A stretch of DNA of 64,000 nt, from assembly GCF_026340095.1 (NCBI RefSeq), contig NZ_JAPEPO010000001.1, positions 2,193,501-2,257,500 of the forward strand, given 5' to 3'. This document shows positions 16,971 to 25,560 of this stretch, one piece after another. This DNA is from Streptomyces sp. NBC_01446. Lineage in GTDB: Bacteria > Actinomycetota > Actinomycetes > Streptomycetales > Streptomycetaceae. The notes under the pieces are model-generated. The model had not been told where the DNA came from and made no database searches. It saw only the letters and a list, made by a program, of their open reading frames with translations. Each line of letters opens with the position of its first letter. Position 1 is the first letter of the stretch. A program made the translations under genes and the position numbers.

Positions 16971-17854
16971 GTTCGAGCGTCCTGTACGACGCACCGGGCC
17001 CCAAGGCCCGGGTGCGCAACCGCATCTACACGGTCCTCGGCTCCCTCGCCGTGCTCGGCCTGATCGCGTTCACCCTCTACCGGATGAACGTCAAGGGGCA
17101 GCTGGAGCCCGAGGTCTGGAACATCTTCAACAACGCCGGTGTGCGGACCAGCATCCGCGACGGCGTGGTCACCACGCTGAAGGTGTTCGCCGTCGCCGGC
17201 GTGCTCTCCCTGGTGCTCGGCCTGCTCCTGGCCGTCGCGCGCCTGTCCGAGCACAAGACGGTGCGCTGGGCCGCCACGGGCTTCATCGAACTGTTCCGCG
17301 CGATCCCGCTGCTGATCACGATCTACGCCCTGTGGTTCCTGTTCCTGACCTACAAGAACGGCCTCGGCGTCGTCGGCGACAACACCGCCTTCTGGGCGCT
17401 CGTCATCGGCCTGACCGTCTACAACGGCTGTGTGCAGGCCGAGGTGATCCGGGCGGGCGTCAACGCCGTGCCGCGCGGACAGGTGGAAGCCGCGTACGCA
17501 CTGGGGCTGCGCAAGTCGCAGGTCATGACGATGCTGCTGCTGCCGCAGGCCGTGCGCTCCATGCTGCCGACCATGATCAGCCAGCTCGTGGTGACCCTCA
17601 AGGACACCTCGCTCGGCTACATCATCACCTACAGCGAGCTGCTGTTCGCGGCCCGCACGATGGCCAGCAACATCATCGTCAACGGCGAGAACCCCATCAC
17701 CGCGGTGGTCATCGTCGTCGGCGCGATCTACGTGGCACTGTGTCTGGCCCTGGCCGGACTCGCCACCTGGATCGAGCGGCGTGGCCGTCGCGCGAAGACG
17801 GGCATCGCGGTGGCAGCCGCGACCGAGCCCTCCGTCGTGGACGGGACCGACTGA
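16967..17854 (+). CDS. gluD: glutamate ABC transporter permease
   Basis: A 295-residue permease, longer than GluC because of an N-terminal extension with one extra membrane segment (about residues 22-42). The EAA-loop is EAAYALGLRKSQVMTMLLLP. It is translationally coupled to gluC, and the operon ends at the hairpin 17889-17924. Confidence 0.93.
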   Translation: MSSSVLYDAPGPKARVRNRIYTVLGSLAVLGLIAFTLYRMNVKGQLEPEVWNIFNNAGVRTSIRDGVVTTLKVFAVAGVLSLVLGLLLAVARLSEHKTVRWAATGFIELFRAIPLLITIYALWFLFLTYKNGLGVVGDNTAFWALVIGLTVYNGCVQAEVIRAGVNAVPRGQVEAAYALGLRKSQVMTMLLLPQAVRSMLPTMISQLVVTLKDTSLGYIITYSELLFAARTMASNIIVNGENPITAVVIVVGAIYVALCLALAGLATWIERRGRRAKTGIAVAAATEPSVVDGTD

Positions 17855-17888
17855 AGCGCTCTGCAGAAGAACTGACGAGATGTGAGCA

Positions 17889-17924
17889 GACGGAGGCAGT
17901 GGCATGATCGCCACTGCCTCCGTC
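17889..17924 (+). terminator. terminator of gluABCD
   Basis: GACGGAGGCAGTGGC and GCCACTGCCTCCGTC form a perfect 15-bp stem with a 6-base loop, 35 bases after the gluD stop. Confidence 0.85.
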
Positions 17925-18039
17925 ACTTGACGCAAGCACCCGCAATGGGTTGCATACGTTCTGTGATCGCGCACCCCGCTCCAACTGCCCTTTCTTGTAC
18001 GCCTCCCACAGCACTCCCCGGGGCAGGAGGAGCCGCGCC

Positions 18040-19647
18040 GTGGACCCGGTGATCGTCGTCGGCGCCGGCCCCGTCGGGCTCACGCTCTCCCTCGCTCTCG
18101 CCCGCCAAGGCGTGCCCTCCGTCGTGCTCGACGAGGGCCCCGGCAAGGACGAACAGCGCCCCGCACGGACCGTGATCCTCCGCGAGGACACCGCCGCCCT
18201 CGTGGAGCGGCTCGCCCGGACGTCGTTCGACGCGACCGGCTCACGCTGGACCGGCTGGCGTTCCCTGCGGCGCAAACAGGTGATGCGGGAGCTCACCTTC
18301 GGTGAGCAGATGCCCTCGCCCCTGCATCTGGCCCAGCACGAACTGACGGGTGCCCTGCGGGAGGCCGCCGCCGGCGAGCGGCTCATCAAGATCGCCGTGA
18401 ACAGCCGCCTCGACTCGATCGAGCAGGAGAGCGGCGCACTGACCGCGCACACCCGCGGCGCGAAGGGCACCTGGTGGCGCGGGAGCTTCCTGGTGGGCTG
18501 CGACGGCCCGCGCTCCACGGTCCGCAAGCTGCTCGACATCCGCTTCCCCGGCCGCACGTCCGTCGAGCGACACGCCGTCGCCGCGCTGCGCACGGAACTT
18601 CCCTGGCCCGGCGAGGCGTTGCTTCATCGGAGCCTTCCCTGGCGGACGTCGGGCCCGTCCGGCGGGGAGGTCGTCGGCCGCCCCCTCGCCGAGGGCGCCT
18701 GGCGCCTCGACTGGCTGCTGCCGCCCCGCAGCGAGCTGATCACGCCCGACATCCTGGTGACCCGCATCCGGGAGACGCTGGCCGGCTGGTGCGCCGGCTC
18801 GACACCGCCGTACGAGCTGCTGGACACAGGAGTGCACACGGTTCACCACCGCCTGGCCCGGCGGTGGCGGGTCGGCCGGGTCTTCCTCGCCGGGGACGCG
18901 GCGCACCTGCTGGGCGCGCTCGGCACCCAGGGCCTCGACGAGGGCCTGAGGGACGCGGACAACCTCGCCTGGAAGCTGGCTCTCGCCTGGCACGACGGCC
19001 CGCACGAGGCGCTCCTCGACAGCTACCAGGCCGAGCGCCGCGCCGTCGTCGCGGGCCGGCTGCGCGCCGCCGACCAGGCACTGCCGATACTGCGGGGCGG
19101 CAAGGGGCTGCGCTCGTACGTCGCCGGATCCACGCGCGGCCATGACGCGCTGCTCACGGACGGTCATCTGGGGCACGGGGCGCTGGGCGCTCCGGGGGCG
19201 TACGCCGACTCGCCTCTCGCGCCGGAACCCTCCGATGCGGCGGTCGACGTGGGTACGGCTCCGGGCGCGCCGATCCGGGACGTGCGGGTCACGGCCCCCG
19301 ACGGGTCCTTCGTCCGGCTGCGCGACCGGCTCGGCCTCGGGCACCTGCTCGTCGTCCTGATCGCGCCCGGCACGGGTGTGTGGGAGCGGCGGCACTGGGT
19401 CTCGGCCGGGGTCATGCCACGGCTCGCGGCCGCCGTCACGGCCCTGCCGCACGAGTCGGAGCTGCTGGTCGCGGAGAGTTACCCGGGCGCCCCGGCGCAC
19501 TCCGTTCTGCTTGTGCGCCCGGACGGCCACCTGGTCACGGCCCTGAGCGGGGTGCATCCCGCTCAGCTGTACGCGGCCGCGCAAGCCGCGCTCGGGGGGC
19601 CCGTGGAGGACGGCGCGAAGGCCGGGAGCGCCGCCCGAACGAGTTGA
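18040..19647 (+). CDS. FAD-dependent aromatic hydroxylase-like monooxygenase
   Basis: A 535-residue PHBH-fold flavoprotein: VIVVGAGPVGLTLSLALARQG FAD motif at the N-terminus (split here as GAGPVG), the mid-sequence LVGCDGPRSTVRKLL (the DG motif) and FLAGDAAHLLGALGTQGLDEGL (second FAD motif). A thioredoxin-like C-terminal domain fits the phenol/RdmE-type hydroxylases of 500-550 residues. GTG start at 18040 follows GCAGGAGG. It stands alone between the glu operon and the sulfur genes; its substrate is unknown. TTGACG at 17927 is a possible -35 element. Confidence 0.88.
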   Translation: MDPVIVVGAGPVGLTLSLALARQGVPSVVLDEGPGKDEQRPARTVILREDTAALVERLARTSFDATGSRWTGWRSLRRKQVMRELTFGEQMPSPLHLAQHELTGALREAAAGERLIKIAVNSRLDSIEQESGALTAHTRGAKGTWWRGSFLVGCDGPRSTVRKLLDIRFPGRTSVERHAVAALRTELPWPGEALLHRSLPWRTSGPSGGEVVGRPLAEGAWRLDWLLPPRSELITPDILVTRIRETLAGWCAGSTPPYELLDTGVHTVHHRLARRWRVGRVFLAGDAAHLLGALGTQGLDEGLRDADNLAWKLALAWHDGPHEALLDSYQAERRAVVAGRLRAADQALPILRGGKGLRSYVAGSTRGHDALLTDGHLGHGALGAPGAYADSPLAPEPSDAAVDVGTAPGAPIRDVRVTAPDGSFVRLRDRLGLGHLLVVLIAPGTGVWERRHWVSAGVMPRLAAAVTALPHESELLVAESYPGAPAHSVLLVRPDGHLVTALSGVHPAQLYAAAQAALGGPVEDGAKAGSAARTS

Positions 19648-19679
19648 CCGACCCCCTCCGCCATGGTGTACTCCGAAAC

Positions 19680-19766
19680 GTGACCGACACCGACGTGCGC
19701 CTGTGGCGGAGGGTCCATATGGACCTCGTCCGCTATGTGGGCTGCGTGTGTCGCCCGTCCTGCTGA
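19680..19766 (+). CDS. cysteine-rich leader peptide (upstream ORF)
   Basis: A 28-residue ORF starting GTG at 19680; an internal ATG at 19719, with GGAGGG before it, would give a 15-residue form. It ends YVGCVCRPSC, with three Cys codons in the last seven. This matches the actinobacterial leader-peptide type with RRxHxDLxR followed by terminal Cys residues, found before sulfur-metabolism genes. In mycobacteria, Cys-rich upstream ORFs mediate cysteine-responsive attenuation of the downstream operon. It lies 95 bases before the cysteine dioxygenase start, so ribosome pausing at Cys codons could sense the enzyme's own substrate. Confidence 0.8.
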   Translation: MTDTDVRLWRRVHMDLVRYVGCVCRPSC

Positions 19767-19861
19767 ATTCGCCGCTCCCCCTGCGCGCCCCCCTTTCACC
19801 GGGTTCACCGGTTCTTCCGGGCCTTCTCGCGCGCTTTCCGCGAACCTTCAGGACGGTATCC

Positions 19862-20389
19862 GTGTCTGCCTCAGCCTCCCCTTCCCTGGTGACCGCCGCG
19901 CCCACGCAACGTGACCTCCTCGACTTCGTACGCCGTACCGCCGAGGACCACGAACTCATCGCCTCGCTCCCGCTGGACCCCGAGGGCCGCACATGGGTGC
20001 GGCTCGAAGGGCCCGGCGGCAGCGAGGCCTGGCTCATCGGCTGGCCGCCCGGCACCGGCACCGGCTGGCACGACCACGCCGAATCCGTCGGTGCCTTCCT
20101 CACGGCGTCGGGCGAGCTCAGGGAGAACTCACTCGCGGCCCGACTGCCCGCCGACGGCTGGAAGACTCTCGAGCTGTCCGAAGGAGTCGACCGCGAACGG
20201 ACGTTGGCCGCGGGCAAGGGCAGGGCCTTCGGGCAGCACCATGTGCACGAGGTCCTCAACGAGAACACGAGCGAGCACGCGATCTCCGTGCACGCCTACT
20301 ACCCGCCGCTCCCGCAGATCCGCCGCTACAGCCGCACGGGCGCGGTGCTGCGGCTCGAGACGGTGGAGCGGCCGGAGGACTGGCAGTGA
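19862..20389 (+). CDS. cysteine dioxygenase family protein
   Basis: A 175-residue cupin. Metal ligands are seen as GWHDHAES (His70, His72) plus one His of QHHVHEV (126-129), and SVHAYYPP matches the conserved His/Tyr pair near the active site. The residue equivalent to the Cys of the mammalian Cys-Tyr crosslink is not Cys, as usual in bacterial enzymes. It oxidises cysteine (or a related thiol) to the sulfinate with iron and oxygen. GTG start at 19862. It is coupled to a rhodanese by a GTGA overlap and preceded by a Cys leader peptide. Confidence 0.9.
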   Translation: MSASASPSLVTAAPTQRDLLDFVRRTAEDHELIASLPLDPEGRTWVRLEGPGGSEAWLIGWPPGTGTGWHDHAESVGAFLTASGELRENSLAARLPADGWKTLELSEGVDRERTLAAGKGRAFGQHHVHEVLNENTSEHAISVHAYYPPLPQIRRYSRTGAVLRLETVERPEDWQ

Positions 20390-20838
20390 GGAGCGGGGGC
20401 AGGGTGGGTGACGTGACTGCTGGGGTGAGTGACGTGAGCGGCCCGCGGAGTGAACGGCCCGAGGGCATCGACGAGTTGCTCGACCGGGTGCGCCTCGGCC
20501 TGGACCGGGTCGACGCCGATGAGGCGTACACGGCCGCCACGGCGGGCGACGCGCTCCTCGTGGACATCCGCTACGCGGCGCTGCGCGAGCGGGACGGGCT
20601 GATCCCCGGAGCACTCGTGGTGGAGCGCAACGAACTGGAATGGCGGCTCGATCCGCAGGGCAGCCATCGCGCGGCCGAGGCCACGAGCCACGATCTGCGC
20701 GTCGTGGTCGTCTGCAACGAGGGCTACGCGTCGAGTCTCGCCGCGATCTCCCTGCGGCAGTTGGGGCTGCACCGGGCCACGGATCTGGTCGGCGGTTTCC
20801 AGGCGTGGAAGGCGGCGGGGCTGCCGGTGGCCGAGTGA
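20386..20838 (+). CDS. rhodanese-like sulfurtransferase
   Basis: A 150-residue single rhodanese domain: DALLVDIRYAALRERDGLIPGALVV, the active-site loop VVVCNEGYASS with the catalytic Cys, and DLVGGFQAWKAAGLPV at the end. The GTG at 20386 overlaps the dioxygenase stop; in-frame GTGs at 20404 and 20413 are alternatives. Likely role: handling sulfane sulfur or persulfide formed during thiol breakdown together with the dioxygenase. Confidence 0.88.
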   Translation: MRSGGRVGDVTAGVSDVSGPRSERPEGIDELLDRVRLGLDRVDADEAYTAATAGDALLVDIRYAALRERDGLIPGALVVERNELEWRLDPQGSHRAAEATSHDLRVVVVCNEGYASSLAAISLRQLGLHRATDLVGGFQAWKAAGLPVAE

Positions 20839-20870
20839 CGGTCGCGCGCGGCTGCGCGTGCGGCTGCAGG

Positions 20871-20922
20871 AGTACGTGATGGTGGGTGCCTCCGAGGTAA
20901 GGGGCGCCCACCATTGCGTACT
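20871..20922. terminator. hairpin between the rhodanese and the FtsX-type permease genes
   Basis: AGTACGTGATGGTGGGTGCC and GGCGCCCACCATTGCGTACT pair over 20 positions with three mismatches or wobbles. The hairpin lies between convergent stops at 20838 and 20928. Confidence 0.75.
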
Positions 20923-20927
20923 GCCCC

Positions 20928-23468
20928 TTACTCCTTGGCTGTGGCCACCTCTACCGGTCGGGGCCTCAGGGCGGCGTGGCCGGGCAGCGCGGTCGCGGTG
21001 AGCGCGAGGAGTCCGGCGGCGGCGACCACTGCCACGTAGACGAGGGGTGTGACGGCGGGGGCGGCGCTGCCGGTCATGCCGACACTGAACGCCGTCAGGA
21101 CGGCCAGTGCGATACCGCTGCCCAGGACCGTGCCGATGAAGAGCACGGCGAGGGCCTCGGTGCGCAGCATCCTCAGGACCTGACGGCGGGTGGCGCCGGC
21201 GAGGCGGAGCATCGCGAACTCCCGGATGCGTTCGGAGACCGACATCGCGAGGGTGTTGACGACGGCGATCGCGGTGAACGCGAGGATCAGGCCCATGGCG
21301 AGGAGGTTGACCTCGGCGTTGTCCTGCTGGCGTTCGGCCTGCAGGTCGTCGGCCGCCCCGGGAGCGAGAACGCGCAGGCCGGGGAACTCCTGGACGGCGC
21401 CCGCGAGTTGTTCCTGTGTACGGCTGGTCCTGACGAGCACGGAGGAGGCGAGGGGATTGTCGACGTGCCGGGCCACCAGGTCATGGGCCAGGGTCAGATC
21501 GCCGAAGCCGAGACCCTTCGCGTAGACGGCCGCCACGACGAGGGTGGCCGGCGTGCCGTCCCCGAGTGTCAGCTTCAGTCTGCTGCCGGGCTCCAAGTGG
21601 AGCTGACCGGCGGCGAGTTCGCTGACGGCGACGCCGTCCCGCCGGAAGTCCTTCAGCGATCCCGCGGTGACGTCCGGGTCCCACGTACGCGTGAGGCCGT
21701 CACGGGTGACGCCCTGAGCCGGGTACTTGTCGAGTCCTACGCGCACGGTGGTGCGGACGACCTCGGTCGCGACGGTGCCCTTGACGGTACGGAGCTTCCG
21801 TGCGGCCTCGGCGGGGACCCCGGGGCCCTGGGCCGCGACGATCCAGTCGGCCCGGATCCCTTCGCGCGCCTGAGCCCGTGCCGCGTTGCCCAGGGTCGGC
21901 TGGGTGAAGAGGACGGTGCAGGTCAAGCCGATGAGGAGGGCGAGCGGGGTGACGGCGGCGGCCATCCGGGCGGCATTGCCACGGAGGTTGGCGGTGGCCA
22001 GCTTGCCGCCGGGCCCGGTGAGGCGCAGCGGTCCGGCCAGGAGGACCGCGGCACCCTTCACAAGGAGCGGGCCGAGCAGTGCGACGGAGGAAGCGAGGAC
22101 GACAACAGCCAGGAAGGTCACCGGGGTTGACGCCGGTTCGGTGCGCAGCACGCCGAGTACGGCGACGAGGACAGCGCCGCCCGCGAGAAACGCGATCCCG
22201 GCTGCGACGCGACCCCAGGCGGGCCGGGCACGCTCGACCCTGGCCTCCGTGAGTGCTTCGGCCGGGCGGATACGGGCGATGCGGCGGGCGGAGATCCGGG
22301 CGGCGGCCCAGGCTCCGAAGAGCGTGGCGCCGACGGCCGCGAACAACGGGAAGACGCTGATGGTCCGTTCGAGGGCCGGCGGCACCGCTCCGAGTTCGAC
22401 GAAGCGGTGATACAGCCACCCTCCGAGCGGAAGCCCGGCGAGGGAGCCGAGGACACCCGCGGCGGCGCCGACGATGAGCGCCTCACGGCCCAGGAGCTTG
22501 CGGATCTGCCCGGGCGTGGCCGCGATGGCGCGCAACAGGGCGAGTTCGCGATGGCGTTGCTGAACGGACAGCGCGAAGGTGCCGACGACGACGAGGACCG
22601 CGACGAGGAGGGAGGTGCCGCCCATCGCGCCACCCATGCTGACGAGCTTGATGCGGGCACCCGCCGCGTCGAGGAACTCGACGGGGCCACGGGCGTCGCC
22701 GGTGGTGACCTGGGCGGTCGTGCCGTCGAGTGCCTTGGCGACGGCACGCGCCAGCTCTGCCGGCTTCTGGCCGGGGGCGGGGATGACGCCGAGGGCGGTG
22801 ACCTGGCCGGGGTGGTCGGCGAGGCGGCGGGCCTCCGAAGGGGTGAAGAACAGGGAGGTCTGGTGGGTCACTGACGCATGCCCGGCGGGGGCGGCGATCC
22901 CGGTGACGCGGTAGATGCGCGGAGTTTGGGTGGACTGGACGGTGAGGCTGTCTCCGGGCGTCAGGTGGGCGCGGTCCGCCAGGTCTCGGTCCACTACGAG
23001 GTCTTGGGGCTTGGCGGGTGGGGTCCCGGCTGTCAGGGCGTAGGGGGTCAGCGCGGCGGAGTCCCAGGCGTGGCCGTACGCGGGCCTGTCGAGAGCGGCG
23101 GCTCCCGGCGCCAAGGGCTGTGCCAGGAAGGTGAGTTCGGGGACGACCCGCTCGACGCCCGGGAGGTCGCGGAGCCGTCCCGCGGTGTCCTCGGGCAACC
23201 AGGCTCGCTCGGCGATGGGTTTGGCCTTGTGCTTGACCTTGGTCTTGCCCTTCTTGTGCTTGACCGTGGTCTTGTGGACGTTCTGGTCGGCGGAGACGAC
23301 TACGGGAGCGGCCGCGTACCGCTCGGTGCGGATGGTGCCGCGCAGACCGGTCTCCAGGAGGGTGCCGCAGGCCGTGATGAGGGCGGCCGCGCACATGAGG
23401 GCGAGGAAGGCACCGAGAAACCCCCCTTTGCGGTCCCGGACGGTGTGCAGTGCGTAGCGCAGCATCAT
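20928..23468 (-). CDS. FtsX/MacB-type ABC transporter permease
   Basis: An 846-residue membrane protein with two FtsX-like permease units, membrane segments clustered near residues 15-40, 280-400, 440-520 and 740-840, and large external domains between. The external part holds a Lys/His-rich stretch (KTTVKHKKGKTKVKHKAKP) at about 67-85. Such proteins form LolCE/MacB-like complexes with a separate ATPase, yet no ATPase gene is adjacent. It overlaps the upstream regulator gene (ATGA), so the regulator probably controls it. Function may be export or envelope lipid handling. Confidence 0.85.
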   Translation of the reverse strand: MMLRYALHTVRDRKGGFLGAFLALMCAAALITACGTLLETGLRGTIRTERYAAAPVVVSADQNVHKTTVKHKKGKTKVKHKAKPIAERAWLPEDTAGRLRDLPGVERVVPELTFLAQPLAPGAAALDRPAYGHAWDSAALTPYALTAGTPPAKPQDLVVDRDLADRAHLTPGDSLTVQSTQTPRIYRVTGIAAPAGHASVTHQTSLFFTPSEARRLADHPGQVTALGVIPAPGQKPAELARAVAKALDGTTAQVTTGDARGPVEFLDAAGARIKLVSMGGAMGGTSLLVAVLVVVGTFALSVQQRHRELALLRAIAATPGQIRKLLGREALIVGAAAGVLGSLAGLPLGGWLYHRFVELGAVPPALERTISVFPLFAAVGATLFGAWAAARISARRIARIRPAEALTEARVERARPAWGRVAAGIAFLAGGAVLVAVLGVLRTEPASTPVTFLAVVVLASSVALLGPLLVKGAAVLLAGPLRLTGPGGKLATANLRGNAARMAAAVTPLALLIGLTCTVLFTQPTLGNAARAQAREGIRADWIVAAQGPGVPAEAARKLRTVKGTVATEVVRTTVRVGLDKYPAQGVTRDGLTRTWDPDVTAGSLKDFRRDGVAVSELAAGQLHLEPGSRLKLTLGDGTPATLVVAAVYAKGLGFGDLTLAHDLVARHVDNPLASSVLVRTSRTQEQLAGAVQEFPGLRVLAPGAADDLQAERQQDNAEVNLLAMGLILAFTAIAVVNTLAMSVSERIREFAMLRLAGATRRQVLRMLRTEALAVLFIGTVLGSGIALAVLTAFSVGMTGSAAPAVTPLVYVAVVAAAGLLALTATALPGHAALRPRPVEVATAKE

Positions 23469-24427
23469 GGCGTGTCCGTCTCTGAGGTGGCGTGGGGGGC
23501 CGGGATTCCCTCGGCCGGGGCCTGACTTCCGCCGACGGGGACCTGGTACGCCGGGGCGTCGCCGGCGGGAGCCTGGTGCGCCGGGGCGGCGGCGGGAGCA
23601 TGGTGCGCCAGGGCACCGACGGCGGGAGGCTGGTGCGCCAGGGCCTGGCGCGCCGGGGCCTGGTGCGCCGGGGCCTGGTGCGCCGGGGCACCGTCGGCAC
23701 GGGTGCCGTCACCGCGGGTGCCGTCGGCGCGGGTGCCACCGGCACGGGTGCCACCGGCACGGGTGCCACCGGCACGGGTGCCGTCACCGCGAATCCCGTC
23801 GGCGCGTGTGCCATCGGCGCGTGTGCCATCGGGGCGGGCCGGCGCCGGGAAGGCGAGGAGGCGGGTCAGGACGGTGCGCGCGCCGTCCGGCGTCTCGCCG
23901 TCGGGGCGCTTGTAGCGGTTGAGGATTGCGATGAACTCCTCGAAGAACGCGCGGAGTTCGGGCAGCGTGAGCCGGATCGTGCCGCGCGAGTAGGGGAAGG
24001 CGTCCGCCCACTCCCCCAGGTCCTGCCCCTGCCGCTGGAGCCGCTCGAAGAGTTCGAGGTCGGCGGCGTACGAGAGGTGGTTCAACTCGTCCATGACGAG
24101 CCGGGTTTCGGGGTTCTGGCGGCGGCGGGGCGGGAAGCGGCGGTCGCCCGGGACGGCTCGCCACCAGCGCTCACGCCCACCCACGCTCCGGCCCTGGGTC
24201 GAGCTCTCCTCGGTGAATCCGTAGCGGGCCAGCTCACGCAGGTGGTAGCTGGTGGCGCCGGTGTTGAGCCCGAGGTCGCGGGCCAGCATCGCGGAGGTCG
24301 CGGGGCCGTGGAGGGTGAGATGCTGGAGGATCTGCTGGCGGCGGGGCTGAGCCAGCGCCTTCAGAGCGCTGAGATCGCTCAGCTCCTGGCCGCCGGCGGG
24401 AGTGGCGGAGCCGGGTTCCGGTGTCAT
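23465..24427 (-). CDS. ArsR-like winged-helix regulator with a repetitive C-terminal tail
   Basis: About 320 residues from the ATG at 24427 (MTPEPGSAT). Residues 15-95 form a winged helix (LKALAQPRRQQILQHLTLHG, LGLNTGATSYHLRELARYGF). A helical region follows to about 185 (ELNHLSYAADLELFERL, ELRAFFEEFIAILNRYK). The last 120 or so residues are low complexity: DGTRA/GGTRA five-residue units and then HQAPA-type units. The tail is unusual for the family and has no visible fold. It overlaps the permease gene by 4 bases. Direct repeats of CCTGTGCAC lie just before the start. Confidence 0.8.
   Translation of the reverse strand: MTPEPGSATPAGGQELSDLSALKALAQPRRQQILQHLTLHGPATSAMLARDLGLNTGATSYHLRELARYGFTEESSTQGRSVGGRERWWRAVPGDRRFPPRRRQNPETRLVMDELNHLSYAADLELFERLQRQGQDLGEWADAFPYSRGTIRLTLPELRAFFEEFIAILNRYKRPDGETPDGARTVLTRLLAFPAPARPDGTRADGTRADGIRGDGTRAGGTRAGGTRAGGTRADGTRGDGTRADGAPAHQAPAHQAPARQALAHQPPAVGALAHHAPAAAPAHQAPAGDAPAYQVPVGGSQAPAEGIPAPHATSETDTP
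23560..23840. repeat. 15-bp codon-sized tandem repeats inside the regulator gene
   Basis: Two related arrays are visible: GCCTGGTGCGCCGGG-like units (23570-23690) and GGTGCCACCGGCACG/GGTGCCGTCGGCGCG-like units (about 23700-23835). All are multiples of 15 bases, so copy-number changes would alter tail length without shifting frame. Confidence 0.8.
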
Positions 24428-24440
24428 GCGTACACACTCG

Positions 24441-24463
24441 CCTGTGCACACATCCCTGTGCAC
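24441..24463 (-). promoter_or_regulatory. direct repeats, possible operator of the regulator/permease operon
   Basis: CCTGTGCAC occurs at 24441-24449 and 24455-24463, 14 bases apart, and the first copy is part of the palindrome TGTGCACA. It ends 14 bases before the regulator start, so a protein bound here could block transcription. Autoregulation by the ArsR-like protein is an inference. Confidence 0.4.
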
Positions 24464-24499
24464 TGCGGCGACCAGGCGTCATGACCCGGGGGTTAACCC

Positions 24500-24790
24500 C
24501 ACCTGAGCGAGGGCGAGTTCGGCGTCGGACCCCCGTACCGACGCCGCCCTCTCCCTCACCAGGCGGAGCTCAGGAACCCCTCACCCGTCGGAGCTCAGCA
24601 ACCCACGCACCCGGGCGGAACTCGAAAGCCTCCCCACCCGGCGAACGCGGCCACGATCGCCGCGTCGGCTCGAATACCCTTCACCCGGCCGAGCTCGAAG
24701 CCCCTCCGCCGGCCGAGCTCGAAAGCCCTCACCCGGCGGAGCCCAGAAATCCCCTCGACCAGGGGCTCAGAAGTCCCCCGCCCAGGCGGA
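24500..24790. repeat. degenerate tandem array in the regulator-recX gap
   Basis: The non-coding 330-base gap contains about eight imperfect units of 24-30 bases, each near GGCGGAGCTCNGAAANCCCTCNCC, for example around 24564, 24590, 24700, 24725, 24755 and 24785. Spacing is irregular and no reading frame is conserved. Nothing else is visible in the gap. Confidence 0.6.
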
Positions 24791-24792
24791 GC

Positions 24793-25557
24793 TCAGAAAT
24801 CTCCCAGCCCGAGATCCTCGGTCTCCTCGCCCTCTTCCTCCAGGGCCTGGCGGACCACCCTGAGCGCCATGCCCTCCGGGTATCCCTTGCGAGCGAGCAT
24901 GCCCGCGAGGCGGCGCAGGCGCTTGTCGCGGTCGAGGCCACGTGTGGAGCGGAGCTTGCGGGCCACGAGCTCGCGGGCGGTCTCCTCCTCCTGCTCGGAG
25001 TCGAGCTGCCCGACGGCCTCGTCGATCACCGCCGAGTCCACCCCCTTGGTCCGCAGCTCCCGGGCGAGCGCCCGCCGGGCCAGCCCCCGGCCGTGATGGC
25101 GAGACTCCACCCAGGCATCCGCGAAGGCGCCGTCATTGATCAGACCGACCTCTTCGAAGCGGGACAGCACTTCCTCCGACACCTCATCGGGGATGTCCCG
25201 CTTCGCCAGCGCGTCGGCGAGCTGCTTTCGCGTGCGCGGTTGCCCGGTGAGCAGGCGCAGGCAGATGCCGCGCGCCCGCTCCGCCGGGTCCGCAGGCGGC
25301 TCCCCCTTCTCGGCCCTCGGCGAGGACGGGGAGCCGCTGTCCTGTTGCCCTCCGGCAGCTTCGCCGAAGCCGCCGCGCCGCCGACGGCCACTGCTGCGCC
25401 CGCCGCCACGGGTACCGCCACCGCCCCGTGCCCCGTCACTCGGTCCGTCGCCGTCACGCGGCGCCCCGTGCCCGTCCGGGTCACCCGGGCCCCCGTCGCC
25501 CAGGTCCGTCGGGGAGGCGGGGTAGGCGTGATCGGCCCAGTCGGTTCGTCGCGTCAC
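24793..25557 (-). CDS. recX: RecX, regulator of RecA
   Basis: A 254-residue protein. Residues 1-90 are a disordered Gly/Arg/Ser/Pro-rich extension (GGGGTRGGGRSSGRRRRGG). From about 93 the three-helix RecX repeats appear (ARGICLRLLTGQPRTRKQLADALAKR, VGLINDGAFADAWVESRHHGRGLARRALARELRTKG), ending with GYPEGMALRVVRQALEEE. RecX blocks RecA filament growth. It starts 3 bases after the recA stop, so it is coupled to recA. The long N-terminal tail makes it larger than typical actinobacterial RecX (about 170-190 residues). Confidence 0.93.
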   Translation of the reverse strand: MTRRTDWADHAYPASPTDLGDGGPGDPDGHGAPRDGDGPSDGARGGGGTRGGGRSSGRRRRGGFGEAAGGQQDSGSPSSPRAEKGEPPADPAERARGICLRLLTGQPRTRKQLADALAKRDIPDEVSEEVLSRFEEVGLINDGAFADAWVESRHHGRGLARRALARELRTKGVDSAVIDEAVGQLDSEQEEETARELVARKLRSTRGLDRDKRLRRLAGMLARKGYPEGMALRVVRQALEEEGEETEDLGLGDF

Positions 25558-25560
25558 GGA

